Of a stretch of 64,000 bases of DNA, positions 17,289-25,931 are shown piece by piece; position 1 is the stretch's first letter; each line of letters starts with the position of its first letter. This DNA is from an uncultured Eubacteriales bacterium (GTDB taxonomy: Bacteria; Bacillota; Clostridia; Oscillospirales; CAG-382). The translations under genes and the position numbers were made by a program. The notes under the pieces were generated by a model. The model ran no database searches. It worked only from the letters and a program-made list of their open reading frames with translations, and was not told the DNA's origin. The DNA lies in contig URJL01000006.1 of the NCBI GenBank assembly GCA_900548115.1, positions 1 to 64,000 of the forward strand, given 5' to 3'.

Positions 17289-18878
17289 ATGCTCCGTCGC
17301 TATATTTTCAATCAAGTCTTGTGTGAGAAAGAGCTCGATACAAAATCACTTCCGTCCTATGACGTCGTTATTATCGGCGGCGGCATGGCGGGACTTTACG
17401 CCGCGCTTCGGCTCGACGCGCGTTTTCGCGTCGCCGTCGTCGTGAAAGGCGATCTTTCGGGCGGCTCGTCGTATCTTGCCCAGGGCGGGATCTGCTGTGT
17501 TCTGGGAAAGGACGACTCCTTCGAAGAACACATCGAGGACACACTGGTTGCGGGCGCCGGTCATTGCCGCCGCGAAGCGGTTGAGGTTTTGGTGCGCGAA
17601 GCGCCCGAAAATATCGAAACGCTGATCGAATACGGCGTACCCTTTGACCGCAATCCCGACGGAAGTCTGCATATAACCCGCGAGGGCGGACATCACCGCA
17701 ACCGCATTATCCACTGCGGCGGCGACGCAACGGGAAAGCTCATCACCGAAACGCTCGGAAAACGCTGCAGCGAGCGCGAAAATATCGAGATCTTGTGGAA
17801 TCACAACCTTGTGGACATTCTCACCGACGAAGACGGCGTTTGCGGAGTCGTTTTGAACGACGGCGAACGCGACCTGATTTTAAAAGCCGGGAACGTAATC
17901 GTCGCCACCGGCGGCGCGGGACAGCTGTACCGCTATTCCACCACCCCCGAGGGCAATACGGGCGAGGGAATCGCCGCCTGCTATCGCTGCGGCTGTGAAG
18001 TGCGCGACATGGAGTTCGTCCAATTCCATCCGACGGCATTTGCCGTACATAACGAGGGCGAGCGCGTGTTTCTCATTTCCGAAGCGGTGCGCGGAGAGGG
18101 CGCGATTTTGCGAAACGAAAAAGGCGACGCTTTCATGCATCGTCCCGACGCACACCCCCTGCGTGATCTTGCGCCGCGCGATATCGTGACCCGCGCCATT
18201 CTGCGCGAACTGCGTGAAAACGGCGGTGAGCGGGTCTATCTCGACGCGTCGTGCATGAGCGAGGAATTTTTCACCTCCCGTTTCCCGACCATTACCGAGA
18301 CCTGCAGAAAAGCGGGCATTTACCCGCCGAAGAATTATATTCCCGTTCATCCCACCCAGCATTACATGATGGGCGGCGTTGCGACGGGGCTGGACGCCGA
18401 AACGAACGTCCCGGGGCTGTATGTCTGCGGCGAGGCGGCTTGCACCGGCGTACACGGAGCCAATCGGCTTGCCTCCAACTCGACGCTTGAATGTCTTGTG
18501 TTCGGCCACCGTGCGGCGCGTGCAATCAACCGTTCGCCCCGTCCGTCGAAAGAAACCTTTGCCCTTCCCCTCTCGCCGCACCTTCCCGACAATGTTTCGG
18601 ACGAGCTTGTCGCAAAGGACATGGAGCGGATAAAGCACCTTATGACCGAAAAGGCGGGAGCGGAACGGCGTATCGGCGAGCTTTGCGCGCTTCGCCGCGA
18701 GCTTGTGCATATGAAGCGCCGCTATCTGCACGCCAATTTCACCAAGGAACCGCATTACGCGCTGTTCGGTGCGCTCGACGCGGCTCTTCTGATCGCGGAA
18801 GGCGCGATTCGCCGAACCGAAAGCATGGGAGCTCACTTTTTGGTCGATGAAAAAAGCTCCGACCGCCGCGCCGACTGA
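17289..18878 (+). CDS. nadB: L-aspartate oxidase
   Basis: FAD enzyme that oxidises L-aspartate to iminoaspartate, handing it to NadA. The 529-residue protein has the dinucleotide-binding VVIIGGGMAGLYAA (residues about 19-32), the SGGSSYLAQGG flavin loop, the HPTAF motif, and the substrate-site GEAACTGVHGANRLASNS. A roughly 18-residue N-terminal extension precedes the FAD motif. In an anaerobe the reoxidant is probably fumarate rather than oxygen (known for the family). Second gene of nadABC. Confidence 0.97.
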   Translation: MLRRYIFNQVLCEKELDTKSLPSYDVVIIGGGMAGLYAALRLDARFRVAVVVKGDLSGGSSYLAQGGICCVLGKDDSFEEHIEDTLVAGAGHCRREAVEVLVREAPENIETLIEYGVPFDRNPDGSLHITREGGHHRNRIIHCGGDATGKLITETLGKRCSERENIEILWNHNLVDILTDEDGVCGVVLNDGERDLILKAGNVIVATGGAGQLYRYSTTPEGNTGEGIAACYRCGCEVRDMEFVQFHPTAFAVHNEGERVFLISEAVRGEGAILRNEKGDAFMHRPDAHPLRDLAPRDIVTRAILRELRENGGERVYLDASCMSEEFFTSRFPTITETCRKAGIYPPKNYIPVHPTQHYMMGGVATGLDAETNVPGLYVCGEAACTGVHGANRLASNSTLECLVFGHRAARAINRSPRPSKETFALPLSPHLPDNVSDELVAKDMERIKHLMTEKAGAERRIGELCALRRELVHMKRRYLHANFTKEPHYALFGALDAALLIAEGAIRRTESMGAHFLVDEKSSDRRAD

Positions 18879-18908
18879 TGAATCCGATTGCTAAAGGAGA
18901 ACGACTTT

Positions 18909-19757
18909 ATGGAAATGCTTTATAATCCGCAAATTGACAAGATCATCGCACTTGCGCTCGAAGAGGATATCGGGACGGGCGACATTACGACTCTTTCCAC
19001 CATACCCGCCGAGGCAACCGCGCACGGACGCTTTATCGCCAAGGAGGACACCGTGATCTGCGGTCTTTCCGTGGCGAAAAGAGTATTTCTGACCGTTGAT
19101 CCGACGGTTTGCGTGACCTTTCATTTTTCCGACGGCGACCGCGTGAAAAAAGGCGATGTGATCGCCGATGTGTCGGGCAACGCCCGTTCGCTTCTCACCG
19201 CCGAACGCACGGCGCTCAACCTTTTGCAGCGCCTGTCGGGCGTCGCAAAGCGCACAGCCGAATGCGTCGCGATGGTAGAGGGAACGAAAGCGAAGATCGC
19301 CGATACCCGCAAGACCACGCCCGGTATGCGCGCGCTTGAGAAATACGCCGTCCGCGTCGGCGGCGGAACCAATCACCGCTTCAACCTTGCCGACGGCGTT
19401 CTGATCAAGGACAACCACATCGCGGCGGCGGGCGGTATTGCCGCGGCGATTCGAAACGCGCGAAAGTCGATTCCGCACACGCTGAAGATCGAAGTGGAGG
19501 TCGAGAATTTTGACGAGCTGAACGAAGCGCTCGAAGCGGGCGCGGACATTATCATGCTCGATAACATGACCGACGAAGCCATGGCGCAGAGCGTAAAGAT
19601 CACGGCGGGTCGCGCCCTTTTGGAAGCCTCGGGCAATATGGATCGGCGTGATCTTCGCAAGGTCGCCGAGACCGGCGTCGACATCATCTCCATCGGAGCG
19701 CTGACGCACACCGTAAAGGCGGCGGATATCAGTTTGAAATTTCGGTTGAACGCATAA
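18909..19757 (+). CDS. nadC: Nicotinate-nucleotide pyrophosphorylase (carboxylating)
   Basis: Converts quinolinate and PRPP to nicotinate mononucleotide. The 282-residue protein shows EDIGTGDITT at the N-terminus, ADTRKTTPGMR (quinolinate-binding Arg and Lys), the GGGTNHRFNL loop, and the terminal ISIGALTHT motif. The start at 18909 follows AAAGGAG; an in-frame ATG at 18888 lies before this RBS. Last gene of nadABC, followed by a strong terminator. Confidence 0.97.
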   Translation: MEMLYNPQIDKIIALALEEDIGTGDITTLSTIPAEATAHGRFIAKEDTVICGLSVAKRVFLTVDPTVCVTFHFSDGDRVKKGDVIADVSGNARSLLTAERTALNLLQRLSGVAKRTAECVAMVEGTKAKIADTRKTTPGMRALEKYAVRVGGGTNHRFNLADGVLIKDNHIAAAGGIAAAIRNARKSIPHTLKIEVEVENFDELNEALEAGADIIMLDNMTDEAMAQSVKITAGRALLEASGNMDRRDLRKVAETGVDIISIGALTHTVKAADISLKFRLNA

Positions 19758-19777
19758 AAACGCATAAATTTGAAACG

Positions 19778-19812
19778 AAAGCGGTGCAAGAAAAATCTTG
19801 CACCGCTTTTTT
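19778..19812 (+). terminator. Rho-independent terminator of nadABC
   Basis: A 13-bp stem (AAAGCGGTGCAAG with CTTGCACCGCTTT), 6-nt loop, then a T-run to 19812. Confidence 0.92.
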
Positions 19813-19901
19813 GCCCCCTTCGTCGGGATAAATCTGCATGAAGAGTTCCTTCTTTATTTTGCCGCCGTTTTCGCCCGCATCCGATAGGCATGGACTTTCC
19901 T

Positions 19902-21293
19902 TTATGTATGCGCCGCCGACATCGCTTTTCTTTCCTCCGATTTCAGAATTTTCGAAAAGCACAATCCGTGCGCCGCCGCCGTCAAAAGCCATGAGATCGG
20001 GAAAGAAACAAAGATACAAGACAACGACACATTTTGTGGGAAAACAAACAGAATCCACAGGATACGAAATACGCAAGAACCGAGCAGCGAAATGCCGGCC
20101 GCGGTAACGGCGCGTCCCATTCCCTGTAACAGACCGGCTCCCACCTCCATAAAAGCAAGCAAAAAATACGGTACAAACATCAAAAACATCCGACACACCG
20201 CTGCGTCGTAAGCAAGTTTTCCGAGTACGGAACCGTCCGTACAGGGAACACCGTACAGAGCAAGAAAAGGTTTTCGCGCAAGAATCAGAATACCACCAAC
20301 CGCAACGGCAACCGCCGCTCCGATTCCGTAACACTCTTTTCGAATTTTTCGGATTCGGACAAAATTTTGCGATCCGTAATTTCGCCCCGTAAAGCATATA
20401 ACCGCTTGAGCGACCGCCCCGACCGCAATATTGACAAAGCTTTCGACTCCCGTACAGGCGCTGACGCCTTTAACAATCGGATCATAAGCGCTTCCCGCAG
20501 GAGTAACACGGTTGTTGACGGTCAATACCGACGATTGAATCAACATATGTGAGACAGAAAAAAGCATACTTTGAATACCGGCCGGAAGTCCGACGCGCAG
20601 GATTTGAAGCAATGCGTCACGATGCATCCCAAAACCTCCGTATTTTTTTCCGTATTCTCTTCCTCGAAACAAATACAGAACCGATACCGCGGCACACAGC
20701 ATATTTGACAGGAGCGTTGCCAACGCCACTCCTTCCACGGACATACGGCAAACCAATACAAAGAACAAATTCAAAAAAACATTGAGAACACCGCATACGG
20801 ATTGAAACACCATGGGCGTTTTCGTATTTCCGGCAGCGTACAATAAAGCGAAACAAAAGTTACAAGCGGAAATAAACGGCGTTCCCAAAAAATATATACG
20901 GGTATAAGTCAAAGCCAGCTCATAAAGTCTTCCGTGGTTTCCCATGAGAGCCAAAACCTTCCCGCTCAAGCAAAATCCGATCCCGCCGCATAAAAATCCG
21001 AGAATCACACTCAAAAACAGAGAGGTGCGGAAAGTTTCCGCGATCTTTCGATCATCCCGTTCCCCAAGCGCACGCGCCATAATAACCTTTGAACCGACAC
21101 TGCAACCGATAAAAGCGTTTATCACAAACCCCGTAAAGGCTGCACATCCGCCCACCGCGCCTACCGCATTGGGTTCGCTTGACAAGCCGGCAATCACCGT
21201 ATCCGCCATATTATAAGTTGCTTGTAGAAGATTGGATGCGATAACGGGAAGAATGAAACGCAACAGTTGCGGGAACAGTTTTCCGCTTGTCAT
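19902..21293 (-). CDS. MATE-family multidrug/metabolite exporter
   Basis: A 463-residue integral membrane protein with about twelve hydrophobic segments arranged as two homologous halves, the MATE pattern (N-terminal PVIASNLLQATYNMADTVI; second-half GLPAGIQSMLFSVSHMLIQ). Likely exports a drug or metabolite by Na+ or H+ antiport. The start at 21293 is the first ATG but has no good Shine-Dalgarno; AAAGGGGG lies about 40 bp upstream, so the start is uncertain. It lies 51 bp downstream of, and in the same direction as, the interrupted glycosidase-like gene, so it may be co-transcribed. Confidence 0.9.
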   Translation of the reverse strand: MTSGKLFPQLLRFILPVIASNLLQATYNMADTVIAGLSSEPNAVGAVGGCAAFTGFVINAFIGCSVGSKVIMARALGERDDRKIAETFRTSLFLSVILGFLCGGIGFCLSGKVLALMGNHGRLYELALTYTRIYFLGTPFISACNFCFALLYAAGNTKTPMVFQSVCGVLNVFLNLFFVLVCRMSVEGVALATLLSNMLCAAVSVLYLFRGREYGKKYGGFGMHRDALLQILRVGLPAGIQSMLFSVSHMLIQSSVLTVNNRVTPAGSAYDPIVKGVSACTGVESFVNIAVGAVAQAVICFTGRNYGSQNFVRIRKIRKECYGIGAAVAVAVGGILILARKPFLALYGVPCTDGSVLGKLAYDAAVCRMFLMFVPYFLLAFMEVGAGLLQGMGRAVTAAGISLLGSCVFRILWILFVFPQNVSLSCIFVSFPISWLLTAAAHGLCFSKILKSEERKAMSAAHT

Positions 21294-21344
21294 ATCGCAA
21301 CAAGCGGTTTTATTCTTTAAATTCGTTGTTTTTTCCCCCTTTTC

Positions 21345-23360
21345 TTATTTTAATTCGGTCGAGTCTTTCGAAAAAAAGCGTATGCTTTCGTTTTTGGACT
21401 TGTCATCGTCCATGCAGCCGAAAAATTTAATCAGGTAGTAAAGATATCCGTCCTGTTCGTTTGCATATTCGTCATACGCCTCGCAACCGATTCCGTTTAC
21501 CGAAAACGGATACAAATAGGCACAGGAAGCACTTCCGTCCGCTGAAAAAAGCGAAAGAATATTTCCGGCGCTGTTTTCGGCGCGTTTTTTATATTCTTCG
21601 TTGCCCGTTACGGCCGCATAGTGCAGGAAAGCGTTTGAGGTATGGACAGCCGCACTGTGAGGGAAAGTATCGGCATACATTCTTCTTTTTCCGAACCAAT
21701 ACCCGTCCCAATGGCGAATCGGCTAGTCGTTTAAAAAATGAGAGGGCTGAGAACCGTTGAACCGCTCCAACACCTTTAAATGTTCGTGCGCTCCCTCCAA
21801 GTATTTTTTCTCTTCGGTCAACATATAAAACTGAGCCAAAATATTCACTGCGGGAGCCACGATTGTCTGTTCGTATTTAATTTCATGTTCGGGATAAGCG
21901 ATTCCGTTTTTCAGAATATTATCGGCGTGTTTTCGGTACATTTCCAAAAGTTCCGATGCCTCCCGCTCCATTCCCGCTTTTTTCAGCGCCGTGACGCTTT
22001 CATATACCGAAAGCCCGTTGGGATAAAAACGTTCTCCTCCGATTGAATAATACACCGTAAGCAACCGGAACATCTTTTCAAGATACCCCTTATCTCCCGT
22101 CAGATTATACATTTCCAAAACCAAAACCGACATCCACGGAGCGTTATATAATCTTTTAAACTCTGAGTGTTTTCCGACATTGTTGTATACTTCTCCGGTT
22201 TTTTCATCGTAAAACTCGCGTGTGACAAAACGATAGTATTTCATAAAGCGTACATACATCTTTTCATCCCGCACATGTTGCAAATACTTTGCAACCAAAA
22301 GTCCCATAACCAACCGTTCGCGCGACGCATTATGATCGGTAAACAAATAGTCGAACACTTGTTCCTTTTCCTTGGTGTCATAAATCAAAAACGCACCGTT
22401 AAGCATATCGTTCGGAGCAAGATACTGCTGTTTTTCCATAATAAAGCGAACTCGTTTTTCAATCAGTTCACGAATCGGAATCTGCACAAAAAAGCGGGCG
22501 ATGGTTTCTTTTTTTCCGACCCGCACGACAAACAGATGGTCGCCCGTTCTTTTCGGAGCAAAACATACCGTCGTCTCGTCTCCTTCGCATTTTGTCGGAA
22601 TCGTATTTCCGTCGAGAAACACCTCCGCCTCTCTCGCGCATACCGAAAACGTTATGTTCTCGTTCGTAAAAACCGTAAAGCGTTCCGCACGGATTCGTAT
22701 TATATCATCGTATTTTTTTAATTTTTCATCAAAGCAGCCGTCCTCATACCAAAACATCTCCCATGAAATCCGCATACACTCATTGGGTTTCAAGTGAAAC
22801 GGACTCGGATGTAAAATAAAATCACCGCGATCCTCGCTCATGTAGTGTCCGAACTCGTTTAATGTAAGTTCCCGATCCACGCTGTAGGTATCAAGACTTC
22901 CTTCGGTAAGCACAAGTCCGAGCCCGAAACGTGCGGGTCCCATTTTGGCGGCGCGAACATAGGATGTATTTCTTCCGCACCAAATATGCGTATGGCAACG
23001 TTGCGTCATGGAAATCGACGCGTTGGCATACCCGTCGCGAAACGGCGTATAGATTCCGAACATTCCGCGATTGCAAAAAACATCGCCCGCAATGCGGTTT
23101 TGGATCGTATAACTCTCGCGATATTTTTCCTCATCGTACCGACGATTGACCGTTATGCGAAGGTGGGGCGTTTCGTATACGGCACAAACCGAATTTTCCT
23201 CACATTCGACAGACACAACCGTTGCGTCTTTCACCGTTCCCCATGTGTTTCGAATCCCCATCCAATTCATTTGTTGCGGGTCGTCGCGAAAGATCATGGA
23301 ATCCACGCCGCCGTTTTCGGTATTAAATCGAATATCAAACTTGCTCTTTTCGTTGTTCAT
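21345..23360 (-). pseudogene. (Alpha/alpha)6 glycosidase-like gene interrupted by an in-frame TAG
   Basis: The reading frame runs from ATG 23360 to TAG at 21725-21723 (545 residues) and then continues in the same frame for 125 residues to a normal stop at 21345. The flanking text FLND-stop-PIRHWDGYW reads as one continuous conserved region, so a single codon (GAG or CAG to TAG) explains the break. The N-terminal half is beta-sandwich-like; the C-terminal half has helical repeats typical of six-hairpin glycosidases (HLKVLERFNG, ALKKAGMEREASELLEMY). No signal peptide. The divergent AraC gene is the likely regulator. The exact family and substrate are not recognised. If TAG is read through, the protein would be 671 residues. 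Confidence 0.75.
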
Positions 23361-23463
23361 TTCATCACGCATCCTTTCAAGTGGGTATAGCACCATTATA
23401 GGGTATTTTCGGGACAAATCCATATCCGTTTCGCTCATAATGCTTGCACTTTTCGAAACATTG

Positions 23464-23492
23464 TTGACAACCCGAACGGGACGTGTTATACT
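23464..23492 (+). promoter_or_regulatory. Sigma-A promoter of the fourth AraC gene
   Basis: Consensus TTGACA (23464-23469) and TATACT (23487-23492), 17-bp spacing. Confidence 0.8.
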
Positions 23493-23544
23493 GGATAAAA
23501 ACAAGATAAAAGGGAAGCCTGTCTTTTGCACGGGCACAAACGCA

Positions 23545-24390
23545 ATGAGAACCCTTTCCTCTTTCTCCGAACTGTATCGAACCGATTTTAATATCACAAG
23601 CCTTTATGCCGAGCGACAAAAGTGGACTCCCGACGCCCTGTTCCGCATGAATCACCCTCGCGCCGCAACCGGGATTCTGTTGCTCCACGGCGCGACGGGG
23701 CGGTATTTTTCGCAAGACGGTCTTTCTTTTTTTGCTCCTCAGGGAAGCGTAATATGCCTTCCGGAGGGTGCAAAATACAATGTGCTCAATCTGCGTGCCG
23801 ATCTTGCCTTTCCGGATGCATATTTAATTGAATTTCGCACCTTTTGTGACAAAGAGTCTCTGTCGTTCGGCACCTCTCCTTTTCTCGTGCCCGATGTCAA
23901 TTTCTTTTTGCTGACCGAAATTGCGGAAAAAATCGTTCGGGACTATGAAGCCCCGCTTCGTTCGCCCTGTGCGCTTCGATCCGACATATATGCTCTCTTG
24001 TCCGCAATGGGCGAGTCTTCCATGCGCATTTTCAACCGCCGTTTTTTCTCAATCGAAAAAGGGATCGAATTGATCCGAAAAAATCCGAAAAGCGCTCTGT
24101 CCGTTGAAAGCATCGCTTCCATGTGCCATGTCAGCAGCGCTTATTTTCGCAAGCTGTTTAAAGAGTATTCGGGTGAAAGTCCGTGTGCATACCGTGCCTC
24201 CCTCATCATCGACGAGGCAAAGCAATTGCTTCGGGACGGAAATCTGTCGATCTCTCGCACAGCAGAGATCCTCGGGTTCGAAAACGAAGCATATTTCAGC
24301 CGCTTTTTCAAGAAGAAGGTCGGGATATCGCCGCGCGCTTTTCGCGAACAATATGCGGCTCTCCGCGCTTTCTCCGATACCGAATCGTAA
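23545..24390 (+). CDS. AraC-family transcriptional regulator (4 of 5)
   Basis: A 281-residue regulator with a cupin-like N-terminal domain (RAATGILLLHGATGRYF) and a C-terminal AraC DNA-binding region (about residues 170-270; SIASMCHVSSAYFRKLF and AEILGFENEAYFSRFFKKK). The start at 23545 is the first ATG downstream of a consensus promoter (predicted transcript start near 23499); no clear RBS sits next to it, and AAAAGGGAAG lies about 25 bp upstream, so the start is less certain. The open frame extends far upstream but crosses the promoter. Divergent from the interrupted glycosidase gene. Confidence 0.88.
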   Translation: MRTLSSFSELYRTDFNITSLYAERQKWTPDALFRMNHPRAATGILLLHGATGRYFSQDGLSFFAPQGSVICLPEGAKYNVLNLRADLAFPDAYLIEFRTFCDKESLSFGTSPFLVPDVNFFLLTEIAEKIVRDYEAPLRSPCALRSDIYALLSAMGESSMRIFNRRFFSIEKGIELIRKNPKSALSVESIASMCHVSSAYFRKLFKEYSGESPCAYRASLIIDEAKQLLRDGNLSISRTAEILGFENEAYFSRFFKKKVGISPRAFREQYAALRAFSDTES

Positions 24391-24479
24391 ATCTTGAAAG
24401 TCTGCGCCGAGCCATTTTTCACTCCGAAACGAAGCCTTTAAAAAGAAAAAATTTATTTTGAAAAAAATCAAAAAAGCCC

Positions 24480-24508
24480 TTGACAAACCCTATCGGTTCT
24501 GATATAAT
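24480..24508 (+). promoter_or_regulatory. Consensus promoter of the tRNA pair
   Basis: TTGACA (24480-24485) and TATAAT (24503-24508), 17-bp spacing, about 40 bp before tRNA-Thr. Confidence 0.9.
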
Positions 24509-24549
24509 AGTACACGTTCCGAGCGAACAAGCCAAGCATTTTTAAATGC

Positions 24550-24624
24550 GCTGGTGTGGCTCAATGGCAGAGCAGCTGATTTGTAATCAGCAGGTTGGGG
24601 GTTCGACTCCCTTCACCAGCTCCA
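24550..24624 (+). tRNA. tRNA-Thr (anticodon TGT), CCA encoded
   Basis: Acceptor GCTGGTG pairs with CACCAGC, the D-arm is GCTC-AATGGCA-GAGC, the anticodon arm CTGAT-TTGTAAT-CAG presents TGT, and the T-loop GTTCGACTC is present. Discriminator T and CCA follow at 24621-24624. Confidence 0.95.
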
Positions 24625-24652
24625 TGGTTCCCGTTCATTCGGGGATGTTTTT

Positions 24653-24737
24653 GGGGGAATTCCCGAGCGGCCAAAGGGGGCAGACTGTAAATCTGTTGTC
24701 ACTGACTTCGGTGGTCCGAATCCACCTTCCCCCACCA
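24653..24737 (+). tRNA. tRNA-Tyr (anticodon GTA), CCA encoded
   Basis: Acceptor GGGGGAA pairs with TTCCCCC; the anticodon stem CAGA-CTGTAAA-TCTG presents GTA; a long variable arm (class II tRNA) and the T-loop GTCCGAATC are visible. Discriminator A and CCA are at 24734-24737. Same transcript as tRNA-Thr. Confidence 0.95.
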
Positions 24738-24741
24738 AGAA

Positions 24742-24769
24742 AAGCACTTGCGATTGCAAGTGCTTTTTT
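24742..24769 (+). terminator. Rho-independent terminator of the tRNA pair
   Basis: A 10-bp stem AAGCACTTGC / GCAAGTGCTT with loop GATT, then a T-run. Confidence 0.92.
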
Positions 24770-24990
24770 CCGTTATATTCACTTTTTGCGGCAAGTGTAT
24801 TGCTTCGCATGATATTCGCTTTTCAGGCAAGCATATTTTCTTGCGGCAGTTAAGATACCACGGCGAGCGCAGCGAACCGCAATCCCGTTTGCGTGAGCGA
24901 AAAGTCTTGCCGCGTATACCTTTTCGGCTGTTCGCCGCTCTGTACTCATACATTTCCATTACCACACCGAAAAATCGTGCCTCGCACTCG
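24770..24990. other. Intergenic segment resembling a dispersed repeat
   Basis: No gene is supported here. The stretch holds short repeated words (TTGCGGCA twice; GCATGATATTCGC; GCAAGCATAT) and a GC-rich core (24858-24945) with partly complementary arms GGCGAGCGCAGCGAACCG and CGGCTGTTCGCCGC. Its translation (GERSEPQS-like) is the kind of spurious peptide produced by intergenic repeats in clostridial genomes. No second copy is in this window, so the repeat status is unproven. Confidence 0.3.
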
Positions 24991-25005
24991 GAACAGGAGA
25001 ACATT

Positions 25006-25773
25006 ATGACAAACCAAGAAATATTGGATATAGCGTTGCGGCAATCGGCATTGGACATTCATGCACAGAGTTCCGATTTTACTCGGAACACCAACGTGCT
25101 GGTCCGATCCGAAATCGGACCGTTGGCGCGAAAGTATTACAAAGAGCCCATTGCGTGTAATTTGGTGTCATACGGAAGCAATATCGTGGCTTCCGTGCGG
25201 GACGAATGCAGGGAAATCGTCGAAACCTATTTGGGCAAGTTTGAATTTTATCATTGTTTTGAGACTCCCAATATACTTTGGCTGGATGAGAGAATGAAAG
25301 AGCATGGATACCGCGTTTGCTTTATGGCGGAATATTTTCTTCCGAATGTTCGTCTTCTGAAGAGAATATCCTGCGCTTATCCGCTTAAACTGTTGGAGCA
25401 AAAGGATTTTCGGGATTTATATCTCCCGACTTGGAGCAATGCGCTGTGCGAAGAACGAAAGGAATTGGATATTTTGGGCTTCGGCGCCTACGACGGTGAG
25501 AAGCTGATCGGACTTGCGGCTTGTTCGGCGGATTGCGACAGCATGTGGCAAATCGGAGTGGACGTTTTGCCCGAATATCGAAGATGCGGAATCGCTTCCG
25601 CGCTGACAAGCAACCTTGCCGCCGAAATATTGGCAAGGGGAAAAGTTCCCTTTTATTGCTGCGCATGGTCCAATCTCCGCTCTGTCAAAAATGCATTGCG
25701 CAGCGGATTTGTCCCCGGGTGGGTGGAGCTGACGGTAAAAGATTGTGCAACGGCAGATAAAATGAATCAATGA
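25006..25773 (+). CDS. GNAT-family N-acetyltransferase
   Basis: A 255-residue protein whose C-terminal half carries the acetyl-CoA-binding motif of GNAT enzymes (GVDVLPEYRRCGIASALT, with the R-x-x-G-x-A loop), followed by the motif-B region. The N-terminal ~130 residues form a second domain with no recognised motif. ATG at 25006 has AGGAGA 5 bp upstream; the open frame extends further 5' but into the intergenic repeat-like segment. The acceptor substrate cannot be predicted. Monocistronic, between the tRNA terminator and a promoter for the next gene. Confidence 0.82.
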   Translation: MTNQEILDIALRQSALDIHAQSSDFTRNTNVLVRSEIGPLARKYYKEPIACNLVSYGSNIVASVRDECREIVETYLGKFEFYHCFETPNILWLDERMKEHGYRVCFMAEYFLPNVRLLKRISCAYPLKLLEQKDFRDLYLPTWSNALCEERKELDILGFGAYDGEKLIGLAACSADCDSMWQIGVDVLPEYRRCGIASALTSNLAAEILARGKVPFYCCAWSNLRSVKNALRSGFVPGWVELTVKDCATADKMNQ

Positions 25774-25869
25774 AATACATGCCGGCTTTTGGTTTTCCCA
25801 TCAGTCGGCATGCTTGTTTTTGCTTCCGTAATCTTTCTTTACCCGCTCGCCGAAGCATTCCGAAAAAGG

Positions 25870-25898
25870 TTGATTTCCCGCCCCGTATATGCTATAAT
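25870..25898 (+). promoter_or_regulatory. Sigma-A promoter of the double-phosphatase gene
   Basis: TTGATT (25870-25875) and TATAAT (25893-25898), 17-bp spacing; start codon at 25932. Confidence 0.75.
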
Positions 25899-25931
25899 CG
25901 GCATATACCCGATCGAAAAGGAGTTTGTCCC

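Noticed and set aside
21723..21725. Stop-codon reassignment or pyrrolysine at TAG
   Set aside because: TAG ends other genes normally (3273-3275, 50840-50842), and no suppressor tRNA or pyl gene is in the window; a point mutation is simpler.
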